DNA of 64,000 bases from Schistosoma mansoni (GCF_000237925.1 NC_031497.1:27320205-27384204); one strand, 5' to 3'; shown: positions 45,001 through 48,365, numbered from the stretch's first letter. Notes: generated by a model not told the origin, from the sequence alone. Program-made: numbers and translations.

Positions 45001-47803
45001 GACAGGTCCTGGGTTCGAATCCTGTGAGAGTGATCGTAGATGAGCACTGTTAAAGAGTCCCATATTAAAACGAAATGGAAGTCAAGTGCTTCCAGGTTTT
45101 CCAAGTGGTCTACCTTTGATTGAATCATGAATTCAACAAATAAATTACAATTATATATGATGACAAAAAAAGGTTAACAGTACTTTTGTTAACCTAGGTC
45201 ATTCTTTAATTAACTTTACTTAGTATTGTTTGTTTGGATATTCCCATTGATGTTTTTAGGACGGCAACTGGTCAGTCTCTAATTGGCATATGTGCATACT
45301 GTGCGTATTGCCTCGATATAGCCTTAATTCACAAACGTGGTAAGCAAAGATGGATAGTGGCTAGCAGTGGAATACAGTTTGACAAGCGTCTCGTCCTATT
45401 TGGGACTCGTCAGCTAGATGTATTTGCATCTCAGAGTTGATGTTCACTCCACAACTCGAACCCAGTACCTTTCGCTTCAAACGCTTCAAACGTTATCCAC
45501 TCGGCCACTGAGTCCTGATAGGCACTTGCTTGTGCAATGGGNNNNNNNNNNNNNNNNNNNNNNNNNNNNNNNNNNNNNNNNNNNNNNNNNNNNNNNNNNN
45601 NNNNNNNNNNNNNNNNNNNNNNNNNNNNNNNNNNNNNNNNNNNNNNNNNNNNNNNNNNNNNNNNNNNNNNNNNNNNNNNNNNNNNNNNNNNNNNNNNNNN
45701 NNNNNNNNNNNNNNNNNNNNNNNNNNNNNNNNNNNNNNNNNCACAAGCAAGTGGCTATCGGGACTCAGTGTTCGAGTGGATAATGAGATGGCGTTTGAAG
45801 CGAAAGGTACTGGGTCCGAGTTGTGGAGTGAACATCAACTCTGAGATGTAGGTATATCCAGCTGACAAGTCCCAAATAGGACGAAACGCGCGTCCTGGAT
45901 TCCACTGCTGGCCACTATCCATCTTTGCTTACCATTCTTTTATTAAGATTGCAACTTATTAATTAGCCCTGAGGTTGATCAAGGTAAGAGAAGCGGTTGA
46001 AAATATTCTATTTTGCATAAATAGATAAGGCTTAGCCATGCTGAAAGGTGTTTGCAAGCATGAAAAGGTGAATACTCATAACTTTGACCGATATAACTTG
46101 CTCTATAACAGTGATTGAATTGATAAATACAAAATGAAATGATCATTCAAGGATATCCATTTGTTTATTGATCTTCACTAACGTAAACCTAGTGTCATTT
46201 AAGGCACTCACGTATGCGATCTGATATGGTGTGTTTAATCTAACAGGGAATCTTATATTTTACTTCACTGATGGAGATTCAAAAAGTATATTGTTTAGGT
46301 CTGGATACTGTAAGAGAAAAGAATGAAGAAGAAACGGTTGCTTAATTTCGTGGATTGGTTGAGGTCAGACATTAACACCATTGGATCCCAGCCGGCTCAG
46401 TGGTCTAGAGGCTAAGGGTTCATATGCGAAACCAATAGGTCTTCGGTTGAAAGCTCGCGAGGCGAGATTATTATCGTTATTATTATTATTATTATTATTA
46501 TTGTTATTGATGGCTTTATTCAATATTATAATCTGGTACAATATAGAATTCTCAGATCGTGGGTGCGCACTACTGAGGAGTCTCATACTAGTACAAAACG
46601 GCCGTCTAGTGCCCCCATGCTTTCAATGATGATCTTAGCTTAGATCGATTGGTGAATTCAACAGTGAAAATACTACAATCTCTACAAATCCCCATACTCA
46701 TTTAGCTATCAGACAACTATGAATATGAATATACAACATAAGTAAATGGTTTCATCGTGAAGTGAATTTCCTTCATTGAATTCTCTTTACTTTTACTGTA
46801 GTTTGTTTACATTGTACTTTCTTTTCTTTCAGGTGTTTACCTTACAGTTACCATGACAATGACATCCTTATCAATTATATTAACTGTATTAGTTTTACAT
46901 CTACATCATACTGGATCTAATCGACAAGCAATACCAAAATTTATCAGAAAAATATTTTTTGATTTTATTGCCAGAATATTATGTTTAAATATTGTAAATA
47001 GATATGAAACAAAGCGTAATCATTTATTGAATATAATTAAACAATCCAAATCAATATTAGATCAAATTCAAAATGATCAGGATCATATAAATGATCCTAA
47101 TGATCTAAACTTAAATAGTTGTCATAGGAACAATGATCAAGATTTCCCTCGTTCTAATCATAATCTACCATCAGATATTTTAACTTCAAGTAAACGAATA
47201 GAAGAACAAATATCATCCATGAAATATACAAAAAACACCAATGAGCAACATTCATCCATGAATGAACAATATGAATCCATGAATAATAGATTAAGCTCAA
47301 TAATTGAACCTAAAACTACCCATATTGTTCAACTAATCAATAAAGATGATCAACAATCAACTTCAAAAATTAATTCAGATCATAAATTAATTACTAATTA
47401 TAAACAATATGAATTGTCTTATGATCATAGATCATATTATACAACAACAAGATCTACAGATAATTTAATAGATGATATAAAATTTGTAAATAAAAATTAT
47501 ACTACTCATAGTAGTATAAATTATTTAACTAAATTTAATAAAAATGAACTAAGATTTTTAGAAAAAAAATTATTAGAAATTTTAAAAAAAACTGAAAAAC
47601 AACAAAAAATTTTAAAAATTTATTTAATTAATTTATATAAAAAACAATATAATGAACAAACTATTATAGATATAATAAATGAATGGCGTATATTAGCTAT
47701 AATTGTAGATCGTATGCTATTTTGGTTATTTTTATTTATTGCTATTATAGCAACTATTGTAATTTTATTGATTATGCCTTTATTTAAACCAACTTTTGCA
47801 TAA
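8698..47803 (+). CDS. Nicotinic acetylcholine receptor alpha-type subunit, seven coding exons
   Basis: Subunit of a pentameric acetylcholine-gated ion channel of the plasma membrane (Cys-loop family). Joining 8698-9027, 31170-31214, 36208-36317, 39563-39760, 43050-43128, 44266-44524 and 46833-47803 gives 663 codons plus TAA with no internal stop; every intron is GT-AG. Seen in the protein: signal-like start (1-20), loop D Trp122, loop A WLPD with Tyr160, Cys-loop Cys195-Cys209 (13 residues between), loop B in GSWTYDGW, loop C Tyr257, vicinal Cys259-Cys260 and Tyr264, M1 about 279-301, M2 about 308-330, M3 about 337-360, a 260-residue cytoplasmic loop and M4 about 637-655. The Cys-Cys pair defines an alpha subunit. 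GEK before M2 and Glu at 20' are the cation-channel pattern, unlike the anion-selective schistosome ACC subunits. MRRRTLYY before M1 and the M2 sequence are most like the alpha7 group. Introns are about 22.1, 5.0, 3.2, 3.3, 1.1 and 2.3 kb. I assign no symbol because schistosomes have several paralogues. Confidence 0.93.
9060..9440. mobile_element. Family B SINE, foldback copy at start of intron 1
   Basis: Short antisense piece (9105-9140, GACCACCATGAAAAACC) joins a sense unit with 5' part, tRNA-like head and deleted ribozyme. It begins about 35 bases after the exon 1 donor. Confidence 0.7.
9845..9990 (-). mobile_element. Family B SINE fragment, antisense
   Basis: CAGTCATTTCAAGCTAGACTACCATAGAAAACCTGG then decayed ribozyme. 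The 9441-9844 stretch before it is unassigned AT-rich DNA. Confidence 0.65.
10017..10740 (-). mobile_element. Family D LINE end next to family F fossil
   Basis: 10017-10165 is the antisense D 3' end (ACTTACTTACTTACGCC tail, codons for [11 protein letters not shown]). 10190-10740 is antisense F, with the TATATACCAGACAGAC block and AATAAACTGAG. Confidence 0.65.
10950..11030 (-). mobile_element. Family A SINE fragment
   Basis: Antisense ribozyme segment only, AAA subtype, core U4 changed. 11031-11440 is unassigned. Confidence 0.65.
11440..11755. repeat. Family H foldback element
   Basis: Arms of about 90 bp (11450-11560 and 11655-11750) are inverted copies of each other: GTTTTGTTCTCTGATCTGG on the left against its complement on the right. 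Relatives at 35275-35455 and 52765-52880. Each arm carries CTGATGATGTCGTTC...GAAAGCTC on one strand, which resembles a hammerhead core. Confidence 0.65.
11985..12290. mobile_element. Family A SINE, diverged
   Basis: Starts as antisense 5' tail (CTTGGTATTATTTGCTTG), turns into sense (AACATCAATGTGAAGAT, CAAGTGAATTT) and ends in a decayed tRNA-like head and ribozyme. Confidence 0.6.
12305..12570 (-). mobile_element. Family C fragment
   Basis: Shares GGTTTTCCAACTTCCCTAGG, GCTTTTCGTCCTCC and GTGGTCATGTGAGAGCATTT blocks with other C copies. 12571-12970 is unassigned AT-rich DNA. Confidence 0.6.
12975..13400 (-). mobile_element. Penelope-like element fossil with a small family B insert
   Basis: Similar on the minus strand to the copies at 55320-55810 and 62040-62430, which keep GIY-YIG endonuclease traces. 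About 13157-13232 is an antisense family B piece (CATTGGACGGCAG...GACCTCGCC) absent from the 55320 copy. Broken fossil. Confidence 0.6.
13650..14090. mobile_element. Family B SINE, foldback type
   Basis: Left end AGAAGTGGGGTTTGTGGAGG then antisense full unit (box B region CGAGATTTGAACTC, box A region CTAGGCC) to TCCAGGAAATACC, followed by a short sense ribozyme piece CACTGAAGAGTCC. 14091-14389 unassigned. Confidence 0.75.
14390..14655 (+). mobile_element. Family F LTR-like fossil
   Basis: Matches the 3' half of F: GAGGCTGAGATTGGTGTTAC, CATTGGTCCTGTTGATAAA and TCTCTAATTGACGGTATC. Confidence 0.55.
14695..15185. mobile_element. Family A SINE: antisense fragment plus full sense unit
   Basis: 14700-14820 antisense; 14821-15160 is a complete sense unit. 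The block GGAAGATTCAA...CAATACCAA appears both before and after it, giving a period of about 338 bp, close to the tandem Sm-alpha form. Box B GGGTTCGAGTCG, ribozyme CTGACGA and GAAA are kept, cleavage triplet ATC. Confidence 0.8.
15186..15598. other. AT-rich intron sequence, nothing recognised
   Basis: No splice-bounded exon-like segment or repeat family identified. Confidence 0.5.
15600..15990 (-). mobile_element. Family A SINE, two antisense units
   Basis: Partial unit 15600-15760, then another from 15755 to 15985 with ribozyme lacking AAA but with core A9 changed and GTG at the cleavage triplet. Confidence 0.7.
16205..16700. mobile_element. Family B SINE, antisense then sense
   Basis: 16205-16395 antisense body, ribozyme and decayed head; 16440-16700 sense unit with box A-like GTGATCTATGGATC, ribozyme CTGCTGAGGAG (no insertion) but broken stem II and GAAA region, and the end TGATTAGTTCATGA. 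Confidence 0.7.
16780..17770. mobile_element. Family F fossil interrupted by two later insertions
   Basis: F sequence runs 16780-17007, 17363-17391 and 17720-17765. A 355-bp insert (17008-17362) sits between two ATGTGGT repeats (17001-17007, 17363-17369), and an antisense family D LINE end (17392-17715, tail ACTTACTTACGCC) interrupts it after the TATA-like TATATAAACC. F is therefore older than both. Confidence 0.65.
17771..18094. other. AT-rich intron sequence, nothing recognised
   Basis: No repeat family or exon identified. Confidence 0.5.
18095..18565. mobile_element. Family A SINE fragment next to family C copy
   Basis: 18095-18235 antisense A, ribozyme core intact on the minus strand (CTGACGA, GAAA, GTC) with AAA insertion. 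18236-18560 C, with ATTTGTGTAAAGGCTGG and TTTTCCAACTTCCTCAAG. Confidence 0.65.
18885..19140. mobile_element. Family B SINE, compact foldback
   Basis: Antisense from CATAGTTAAAATCATGAGTC through box B to AACGG at about 19049, then directly sense ribozyme end TCGTCCACTGCTTCCAGG to CAAAAAAACCCCTCT. The two ends are inverted copies. Confidence 0.75.
19336..19590 (+). mobile_element. Family G solo LTR fossil
   Basis: 255 bp from TGTATGCTACTGGC to TCGTTCACTACA, with ATATAAGTAGTA near the start. Same family as 5388-5658 and the edge element at 63651. Confidence 0.7.
19625..20015 (+). mobile_element. Family A SINE, full sense unit
   Basis: Begins CATCGGGAAGTTTCAAAACA, box A TAGCTAAGTGG, box B GGGTTCGAGTCC, ribozyme CTGAGGA, GAAA, ATC then AAA insertion, and ends with a second AATGGGAAGATTCAAAC block. 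Confidence 0.8.
20148..20361. mobile_element. Family B SINE with 13-bp target-site duplication
   Basis: TATAATTTGTGAA stands at 20148-20160 and again at 20349-20361, flanking 188 bp. Antisense unit from TCATAGTTGAAAGC to the box B region, then directly the sense end TCATGCTTTCAACTATGAAA and CTCCACAAAACCC. Minus-strand ribozyme has CTGAGGA and paired stem I but GAGT instead of GAAA. Confidence 0.85.
20700..20800 (+). mobile_element. Family B SINE 3' fragment
   Basis: AGTAGGACGAAGCGGCC through TCCAGTGCTTCCAGG to TTGACTCATGATCTC. The flanks 20362-20699 hold a short shared repeat (AATCAGATTTAAG and GGCGCAGAATTC, also near 2545 and 41800). Confidence 0.65.
20935..21235 (+). repeat. Three tandem units of about 60 bp in a retroposon 3' end
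   Basis: GGATTGAGCTGTACTGTTTG recurs at about 20998, 21059 and 21118 (variants). The antisense relative at 34480-34690 has two such units beside an ATT run, suggesting the 3' region of a LINE. A 96-codon frame reads through because the unit is repeated; not a host gene. Confidence 0.7.
21265..21905. mobile_element. Two family B SINE copies
   Basis: 21265-21430: short foldback, GTTAAAGCTAGACCATC then TACTCGGACACAAC and CAATTGACTAATGAATTC. 21535-21900: near full antisense unit with body, ribozyme (minus strand TTGAGGA, so C3 changed), box B, box A and 5' part to GGAAATATCTC. Confidence 0.75.
22015..22545 (-). mobile_element. Family F LTR-like fossil, antisense
   Basis: Among the most complete F copies: CAATGACGTTTGACCGG, GTTGAGTCCAGAACACTAAC, TATATACCAGACAGACAGAC and CAATAAACTGAG in order. 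Close to the copy at 10190-10740. Confidence 0.6.
22571..22592 (+). repeat. GT microsatellite
   Basis: GTGTATGTGTGTGTGTGTA run. Confidence 0.7.
22745..22985. mobile_element. Family B SINE, compact foldback
   Basis: Ends are inverted: ATCAGAAAGGGGGTTTG on the left and CAAAATCCCTTCTGAT on the right. Middle is antisense body, ribozyme of the CCA subtype and a truncated head. Confidence 0.75.
23225..23390 (+). mobile_element. Family B SINE, sense fragment
   Basis: Box B GGGTTCGAATCTCG, ribozyme GCCATTGAGGAG (CCA subtype, C3 changed), GACGAAAC, GTC, CAGTGC and body end. Confidence 0.75.
23540..23620 (+). mobile_element. Family A SINE fragment
   Basis: Ribozyme region only: ATGACGAG (C3 changed), GGGCGAAAC, ATCCTGGATACC without AAA insertion. 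23621-24000 is unassigned. Confidence 0.6.
24005..24165. mobile_element. Family B SINE, very compact foldback
   Basis: Antisense AGCATGAGTTAATAGAAGC, ribozyme deleted after GGCCGTTT, box B region, then sense CATGCTTTCAACTATG and CTCCACAAAAAAACCC. Confidence 0.7.
24425..24875 (+). mobile_element. Retroposon 3' piece fused to family D LINE end
   Basis: 24425-24555 (GGGGACGCTAACCCCATGCC, GAGAGCTACAGGCGGAG) resembles 51385-51495. From 24560 the D C-terminal region reads [20 protein letters not shown] and ends with GTAAGTAAGTAAG. This is the second D subfamily (ERIAQ), diverged from the ERKAQ type. Confidence 0.7.
24985..25285. mobile_element. Decayed family A remnants
   Basis: GGTCAGTCTTTGTTGGCATATG near 25010 and a ribozyme-like CATCCAACTGATAAATC near 25205. 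Confidence 0.4.
25480..26015 (+). mobile_element. Family C retroposon 3' region, sense
   Basis: Contains GCTCTCACACTGCCATGTGC, the TTTACAAAATTGAAAAGACG block, ACACAAATCAAATGA, and ends TTTATGTATTCAAATAAATAAATAAATAAG, a clear 3' tail. The most complete end of C in the window. An open frame of 104 codons on the other strand is a shadow. Confidence 0.65.
26295..26680. mobile_element. Family B SINE, antisense plus sense
   Basis: 26295-26400 antisense with old divergence; 26440-26670 sense with decayed box B GGCTCGAGTCCCG and ribozyme TGTCGGGGA. Confidence 0.65.
26780..26950 (-). mobile_element. Family G LTR fossil, partial
   Basis: Minus strand shows CATATGCTATTTATG, ATATAAGTAGTATG and the following pyrimidine-rich stretch shared with other G copies. 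One end not found. Confidence 0.5.
27125..27285 (-). mobile_element. Family B SINE fragment, antisense
   Basis: ATAGTTGAATGCGTGAGTC, body, ribozyme of CCA subtype and box B GAGATTCGAACCC. 27286-27890 beyond is unassigned. Confidence 0.7.
27895..27990 (+). mobile_element. LINE tail fragment
   Basis: GGTCGGCAGCCCATGCC then GTAAGTAAGTAAA, a family D 3' end. Confidence 0.45.
28205..28445 (+). mobile_element. Family A SINE, sense
   Basis: Box A TAGCTAAGTGA, weakened box B, ribozyme with core changed (CTTACTA) but GTTCCGGATTCC lacking the AAA insertion. Confidence 0.7.
28855..29215 (+). mobile_element. Penelope-like element fossil, GIY-YIG endonuclease end
   Basis: One frame reads [16 protein letters not shown], then [12 protein letters not shown] and [14 protein letters not shown], the pattern of the GIY-YIG endonuclease that ends Penelope-like retroelements. 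A broken remnant; only the endonuclease end is visible. Confidence 0.7.
29225..29475. mobile_element. Family B SINE, compact foldback
   Basis: Antisense from GGTTGAAATCATTAGCC to GATCCC at about 29361, then sense ACAATAGAACGAAACGGCC to TCCACAAAACCC. Ends inverted. Confidence 0.75.
29635..29975 (-). mobile_element. Family E fragment, antisense
   Basis: Shares GTGGAGAAGGCATGTGAACC, AAGGTTGATAAGAGCATAAT and TGACCTGTCCGGAAGCTAG with the 50210 and 52720 copies. Confidence 0.55.
30285..30610 (+). mobile_element. Family B SINE, sense, near full length
   Basis: 5' part, box A TGGTCTAGAGG, box B GGTTCGTATCC, ribozyme AACTGAGGTAT (core A9 neighbour changed), GATGAAAC and body end. Confidence 0.75.
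30611..31169. other. Intron 1 end with long pyrimidine tract
   Basis: 31116-31168 is almost pure C/T leading into the exon 2 acceptor CCGTAG. The 73-codon frame at 30727-30948 has no family match or splice support. Confidence 0.6.
31170..31214 (+). CDS. nAChR exon 2 (45 bp, loop D)
   Basis: Fifteen codons reading [15 protein letters not shown], between a 50-base pyrimidine tract ending CCGTAG and a GTAAAC donor. The length and content match the 45-bp third exon of vertebrate alpha7 (DEKNQVLTTNIWLQM). It carries the loop D tryptophan of the complementary binding face. Phase 0 on both sides. Too short to be seen as an open frame alone; the homology and flanking splice sites support it. Confidence 0.92.
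31480..31565 (+). mobile_element. Family D LINE tail fragment
   Basis: GGCGGCCTATACTCC and GGTAACGGGCGTAAGTTAG, a 3' end remnant. Confidence 0.45.
31740..32120. mobile_element. Family B SINE, foldback
   Basis: Left AGAAGGGGTTTTTTGGATAT and antisense body to CTACCATTG, then sense 5' part TGGAGTCAACTAAGTC, box A-like TGTTCTAGAGC, ribozyme ATCACTGAGGAG, GACGAAAC and body end ATGATCTCAACTA. Confidence 0.75.
32222..32527 (-). mobile_element. Family G solo LTR fossil
   Basis: 306 bp; minus strand starts TGTGGTGTGGGTT and ends at the TTCGCATTCGTCACA end. Diverged. Confidence 0.6.
32780..33250 (+). mobile_element. LINE C-terminal remnant, different family
   Basis: Frames read VFDHRCL, then [25 protein letters not shown] and [14 protein letters not shown], as in C-terminal ends of schistosome LINEs. 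Several frame changes. Confidence 0.45.
33515..33775 (-). mobile_element. Family A SINE, antisense
   Basis: Ribozyme lacks the AAA insertion (minus strand CGTCCTGGACTCC) and keeps CTGAAGA and GAAA, but stem I is poorly paired. Box B GGGATTCGAACCCCG on this strand. Confidence 0.7.
33796..34200. mobile_element. Family B SINE, full foldback with 12-bp target-site duplication
   Basis: AGATAAACATTT at 33796-33807 and 34189-34200 flanks 381 bp. Antisense arm 33808-33903 (to CTCCTCAGCA), then a sense unit: CGGTTGCTCAACTTCG, tRNA-like head with box B GGGTTCGAATGTCG, the intact ribozyme, body, CTTTCAACTATG and CCCCTTCTGATAATTA. Arms of about 95 bp are inverted copies. Confidence 0.88.
34048..34100 (+). 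ncRNA. Hammerhead ribozyme, family B, intact core, in receptor intron 2
   Basis: Seen directly: stem I strand GCGCTG (34051-34056), core CTGATGA (34057-34063), stem II GTCC/GGAC (64-67 and 75-78) around loop CATAATA, GAAA (34079-34082), short stem III in TGGCCGT, cleavage triplet GTC ending 34090, and stem I return CAGTGC (34091-34096), which pairs fully with one G-U. All core bases needed for catalysis are present. Self-cleavage between 34090 and 34091 is predicted. It lies on the sense strand of the receptor transcript. Confidence 0.85.
34460..34725 (-). repeat. Tandem-unit retroposon 3' end, antisense
   Basis: ATT run, then CCATGTGGGCCAGGGTAAT and two CAGCTCAATCCCG-type units; complement of 20935-21235. 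Confidence 0.6.
34726..35270. other. Intron 2 sequence, nothing recognised
   Basis: A 65-codon open frame (34934-35131) has no recognised motif. Confidence 0.45.
35275..35460. repeat. Family H foldback element, diverged
   Basis: Inverted arms around TTGGTCGTGAAGCTTTCATT and its partner TGACCAAACCATCCAGCTC. Confidence 0.55.
35817..36170 (-). mobile_element. Family D LINE 3' end, antisense
   Basis: Tail ACTTACTTACTTACGCC at left, then codons for the LINE C-terminus on the minus strand. It ends about 40 bases before the exon 3 acceptor. Confidence 0.7.
36208..36317 (+). CDS. nAChR exon 3 (110 bp, loop A)
   Basis: Follows TTCTTCATAG and ends before GTAAAT. It encodes residues 126-161 plus two bases of codon 162, from [11 protein letters not shown] to WLPDIVLYN. 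The WxPD motif and the loop A tyrosine are present. The 110-bp size and phase 0/2 boundaries are the same as exon 4 of vertebrate alpha7, an old conserved exon. A divergent family D LINE fragment lies just upstream (35817-36170). Confidence 0.93.
36318..37050. other. Intron 3 sequence, nothing recognised
   Basis: No repeat match found elsewhere in the window, including 36360-36960; open frames here are short and unsupported. Confidence 0.45.
37055..37400 (+). mobile_element. Family A SINE with internal perfect hairpin
   Basis: Box A TAGCTAAGTGG is followed not by the usual anticodon-arm region but by a 15-bp perfect inverted repeat (37229-37243 and 37248-37262, loop CCAT). Box B GGTTCAAGTCC. 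Ribozyme decayed (GATGACATG). Confidence 0.75.
37537..37806. mobile_element. Unnamed insertion with 12-bp target-site duplication
   Basis: AACTATTGGTTC at 37537-37548 and 37795-37806 flanks 246 bp containing CAGCCATAAAGTAGGACC and GGACCTTGAAGAACG. Looks like a retroposon; family not recognised. Confidence 0.6.
38105..38440 (+). mobile_element. Family B SINE, sense, near full length
   Basis: 5' part GAGATAGTAACTCATTG, box A-like TGATCTAGAG, ribozyme TTGAGGA (C3 changed), GACGAAAC, GTC, CAGTGC, body end. Confidence 0.75.
38890..39090 (-). mobile_element. Family A SINE, antisense, with terminal foldback
   Basis: Ribozyme core intact on the minus strand with AAA insertion. At the tRNA-like end TTATCCACTTAGG (39043-39055) is followed by its inverted copy CCTAAGTGGATAA (39072-39084). 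A further A scrap lies at 39425-39515. Confidence 0.75.
39563..39760 (+). CDS. nAChR exon 4: Cys-loop and loop B
   Basis: Begins after CATTATTTTAG, completes Ser162, and runs to AAAAG before donor GTTAGT. It contains the Cys-loop [15 protein letters not shown] with the canonical FPFD turn, and GSWTYDGW, whose first Trp is the loop B cation-pi residue. Phase 2 on both sides. A family A SINE starts only about 15 bases inside the next intron, so this donor lies in a very short stretch of non-repeat sequence. Confidence 0.93.
39777..40260. mobile_element. Family A SINE, opposed halves, next to exon 4 donor
   Basis: Antisense 39777-39970 cut inside the ribozyme, then a full sense unit 39965-40250 with box A TAGCTAATTGG, box B GGGTTCGAGTTG and the AAA-subtype hammerhead. 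Confidence 0.8.
40160..40222 (+). ncRNA. Hammerhead motif, family A, with 3-nt insertion at cleavage site
   Basis: ATCCAG (40167-40172), CTGACGA (40173-40179), stem II GTCC/GGAC, GAAA (40194-40197), GTC ending 40205, then AAA, then CTGGAT (40209-40214). Without AAA this would be the published Sm-alpha hammerhead; AAA separates the cleavage position from stem I. Sense strand, receptor intron 4. Activity doubtful. Confidence 0.7.
40360..40920. mobile_element. Family A SINE, antisense and sense copies head to head
   Basis: 40365-40675 antisense, old; 40680-40915 sense with box B GGGCTTGAGTCC, CTGACGA kept but GATGGAAA for GACGAAA. Confidence 0.7.
41035..41190 (-). mobile_element. Family F fossil fragment
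   Basis: TTATATCTTGTAGCCTTGTG, AGAGAACAGTGATTTATC and CTGTTGAGTTTAG blocks. Confidence 0.5.
41324..41755. mobile_element. Family B SINE, full foldback with 15-bp target-site duplication
   Basis: AAATTAGCTATAATT (41324-41338) and AAATTAGCTCTAATT (41741-41755), one mismatch, flank 402 bp. Antisense arm to about 41455, then sense 5' part (AGTGACCAGTGGAGTAC), shortened head, the intact ribozyme, and body. The join falls at a shared CACTGCT string. Confidence 0.88.
41638..41692 (+). ncRNA. Hammerhead ribozyme, family B, intact core, in receptor intron 4
   Basis: Stem I GCACTG (41642-41647), core CTGAGGA (41648-41654), stem II GTCC/GGAC around CCACAATA-type loop, GAAA (41670-41673), short stem III ACTGCCGT, GTC ending 41681, and stem I return CAGTGC (41682-41687), perfectly complementary. 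Position 7 of the core may be any base. Predicted cleavage is 41681/41682, in the sense orientation of the receptor pre-mRNA. Confidence 0.85.
42140..42785 (+). mobile_element. Family D LINE, 3' third, ERIAQ subfamily
   Basis: Frames give [17 protein letters not shown], then the C-terminal block ([18 protein letters not shown]) and end GTGTAAGTAAGTAA. Frameshifted, in intron 4, about 265 bases before exon 5. Confidence 0.75.
43050..43128 (+). CDS. nAChR exon 5: strand region before loop C
   Basis: Starts after a pyrimidine tract ending CTATTTTAG, completes Arg228 and reads [20 protein letters not shown] to VVERHE, ending before GTATAA. The NGEWDL motif is a family hallmark preceding loop C. 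79 bp, phase 2 in and 0 out. Confidence 0.91.
43225..43485. mobile_element. Chimeric repeat: B end, D piece and C piece
   Basis: 43230-43268 antisense B end (ATAGTTGAAATCATGAG); 43268-43380 encodes on the minus strand a LINE-type segment; 43385-43480 C (CGTGGCCATGTGAGAGCATT). Confidence 0.5.
43690..44210. mobile_element. Two family B SINE copies before exon 6
   Basis: 43695-43815 minimal foldback made of body ends only. 43825-44205: antisense full unit with CCA-subtype ribozyme, then at GGTCACTG|CCGTCAAGTGC a sense end to TCTACAAAAACCC. Confidence 0.75.
44266..44524 (+). CDS. nAChR exon 6: loop C, M1, M2 and start of M3
   Basis: Follows CTCCCTATAG and ends before GTAAGT in phase 1. It opens with [12 protein letters not shown]: the loop C tyrosines and vicinal cysteines mark an alpha subunit with a complete principal binding face. 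MRRRTLYY precedes M1. M2 runs from GEK through [15 protein letters not shown] to AENMP; Glu at -1', Leu at 9' and Glu at 20' are the usual cation-selectivity, gate and outer-ring positions. It ends at FVPLI in the start of M3. Confidence 0.94.
44970..45150 (+). mobile_element. Family B SINE fragment, sense
   Basis: Box B GGGTTCGAATCC, decayed ribozyme TTAAAGAG, AACGAAAT, body end. Confidence 0.7.
45215..45935. mobile_element. Opposed family A SINE units flanking the gap
   Basis: Antisense 45215-45541: minus-strand CTGACGA but GAGA for GAAA, AAA insertion. Sense 45742-45935: CTGACAA (G8 changed), GAAA, CGTCCTGG without AAA. Two open frames crossing the N run are artefacts. Confidence 0.8.
45542..45741. 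other. Assembly gap, exactly 200 N
   Basis: The round length suggests a placeholder of unknown true size. Left of it is an antisense family A unit (45215-45541) and right a sense unit (45742-45935), both cut at the same CACAAGCAAGTGG region. It lies in receptor intron 6, so no coding sequence is obviously missing: exons on both sides join in frame. Confidence 0.95.
46330..46695 (+). mobile_element. Family B SINE interrupted by an ATT-tailed insert
   Basis: Box A TGGTCTAGAGG, then in the box B region AGAT (46465-46468) and AGAT (46554-46557) bracket an 85-bp insert of ATT repeats plus AATATAGAATTCTCAG, the antisense 3' end of a retroposon. Ribozyme ACTACTGAGGAG with GACGAAA lost. Ends about 140 bases before exon 7. 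Confidence 0.75.
46833..47803 (+). CDS. nAChR exon 7: M3, cytoplasmic loop, M4 and stop
   Basis: Starts after CTTTTCTTTCAG, completes Gly341 and carries the rest of M3 ([20 protein letters not shown]) and LHLHH. The cytoplasmic loop is about 260 residues, dominated by Asn, Ile, Lys, Ser and Asp, with short repeats around SSMNEQ and YESMN. A charged, helix-prone stretch ([16 protein letters not shown] onward) is the expected MA helix. [12 protein letters not shown] and a hydrophobic M4 end the protein at KPTFA, TAA 47801-47803. One exon for loop and M4 is unlike vertebrate genes, which split it. Confidence 0.93.
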
Positions 47804-47817
47804 AGAAAAAAGAACAA

Positions 47818-47823
47818 AATAAA
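47818..47823 (+). promoter_or_regulatory. Possible polyadenylation signal AATAAA
   Basis: AATAAA begins 15 bases after the receptor stop codon. It is the first such motif downstream, and a family D LINE fragment starts within 65 bases. A 3' UTR this short is possible but the motif is common in AT-rich DNA. Confidence 0.35.
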
Positions 47824-47884
47824 CAAGAGATATGTTTTGATGGTTAGAGGTTCTTTGGTTTATATGAATGGGACACTAATTTGT

Positions 47885-48365
47885 GTATTTATATCTAGAT
47901 ACCTTCCAAGAACATCTGGAACTCAAAACAATTGTCAACCAACATCAAAGTCACAATTTTCAATACAAATGTCAACACAGTTCTGCTGTATGGGACGGAA
48001 ACCGCAAGATACTTCGAATCCCCTTGCAAGATACTATCAGCAACAACCTACTGTGGGAGAGAACAAGCCAGATTCTAACTGAGAAAGAAATCAGGAAGAA
48101 GTGCTAGAAGTAGATAGGGAACTCATTGAGGAAATCACCCAACTGTGTCATAAGGCAAGCCCTCACATGGAATCCTGAAGGTTAAAGAAGAAGAGGAAGA
48201 TCAAAGAACACATGACACCGAGGAATAGAGACAGACATGGGAAGAATGAACAAAAGTGTGATAGAATGAGAAAGGAAGGCCCAGGACAGAGTGGGTTGGA
48301 GAATGCTGGTCTGCGGTCTATGCTCCATTGAGAGTAACAGGCGTAAGTAAGTAAGAAAGTAACCT
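47885..48365 (+). mobile_element. Family D LINE 3' end, sense, just after the receptor gene
   Basis: ATCTGGAACTCAAAACAATTG, then C-terminal codons with several breaks, ending GTAAGTAAGTAAG. Starts 82 bases after the stop codon. Confidence 0.75.

Noticed and set aside
45418-45851. Open frames running through the N block
   Set aside because: They exist only because N was translated as X; flanks are SINE sequence.
46381-46629. 82-codon frame with a poly-Leu run
   Set aside because: The Leu run is an ATT microsatellite inside a B SINE.
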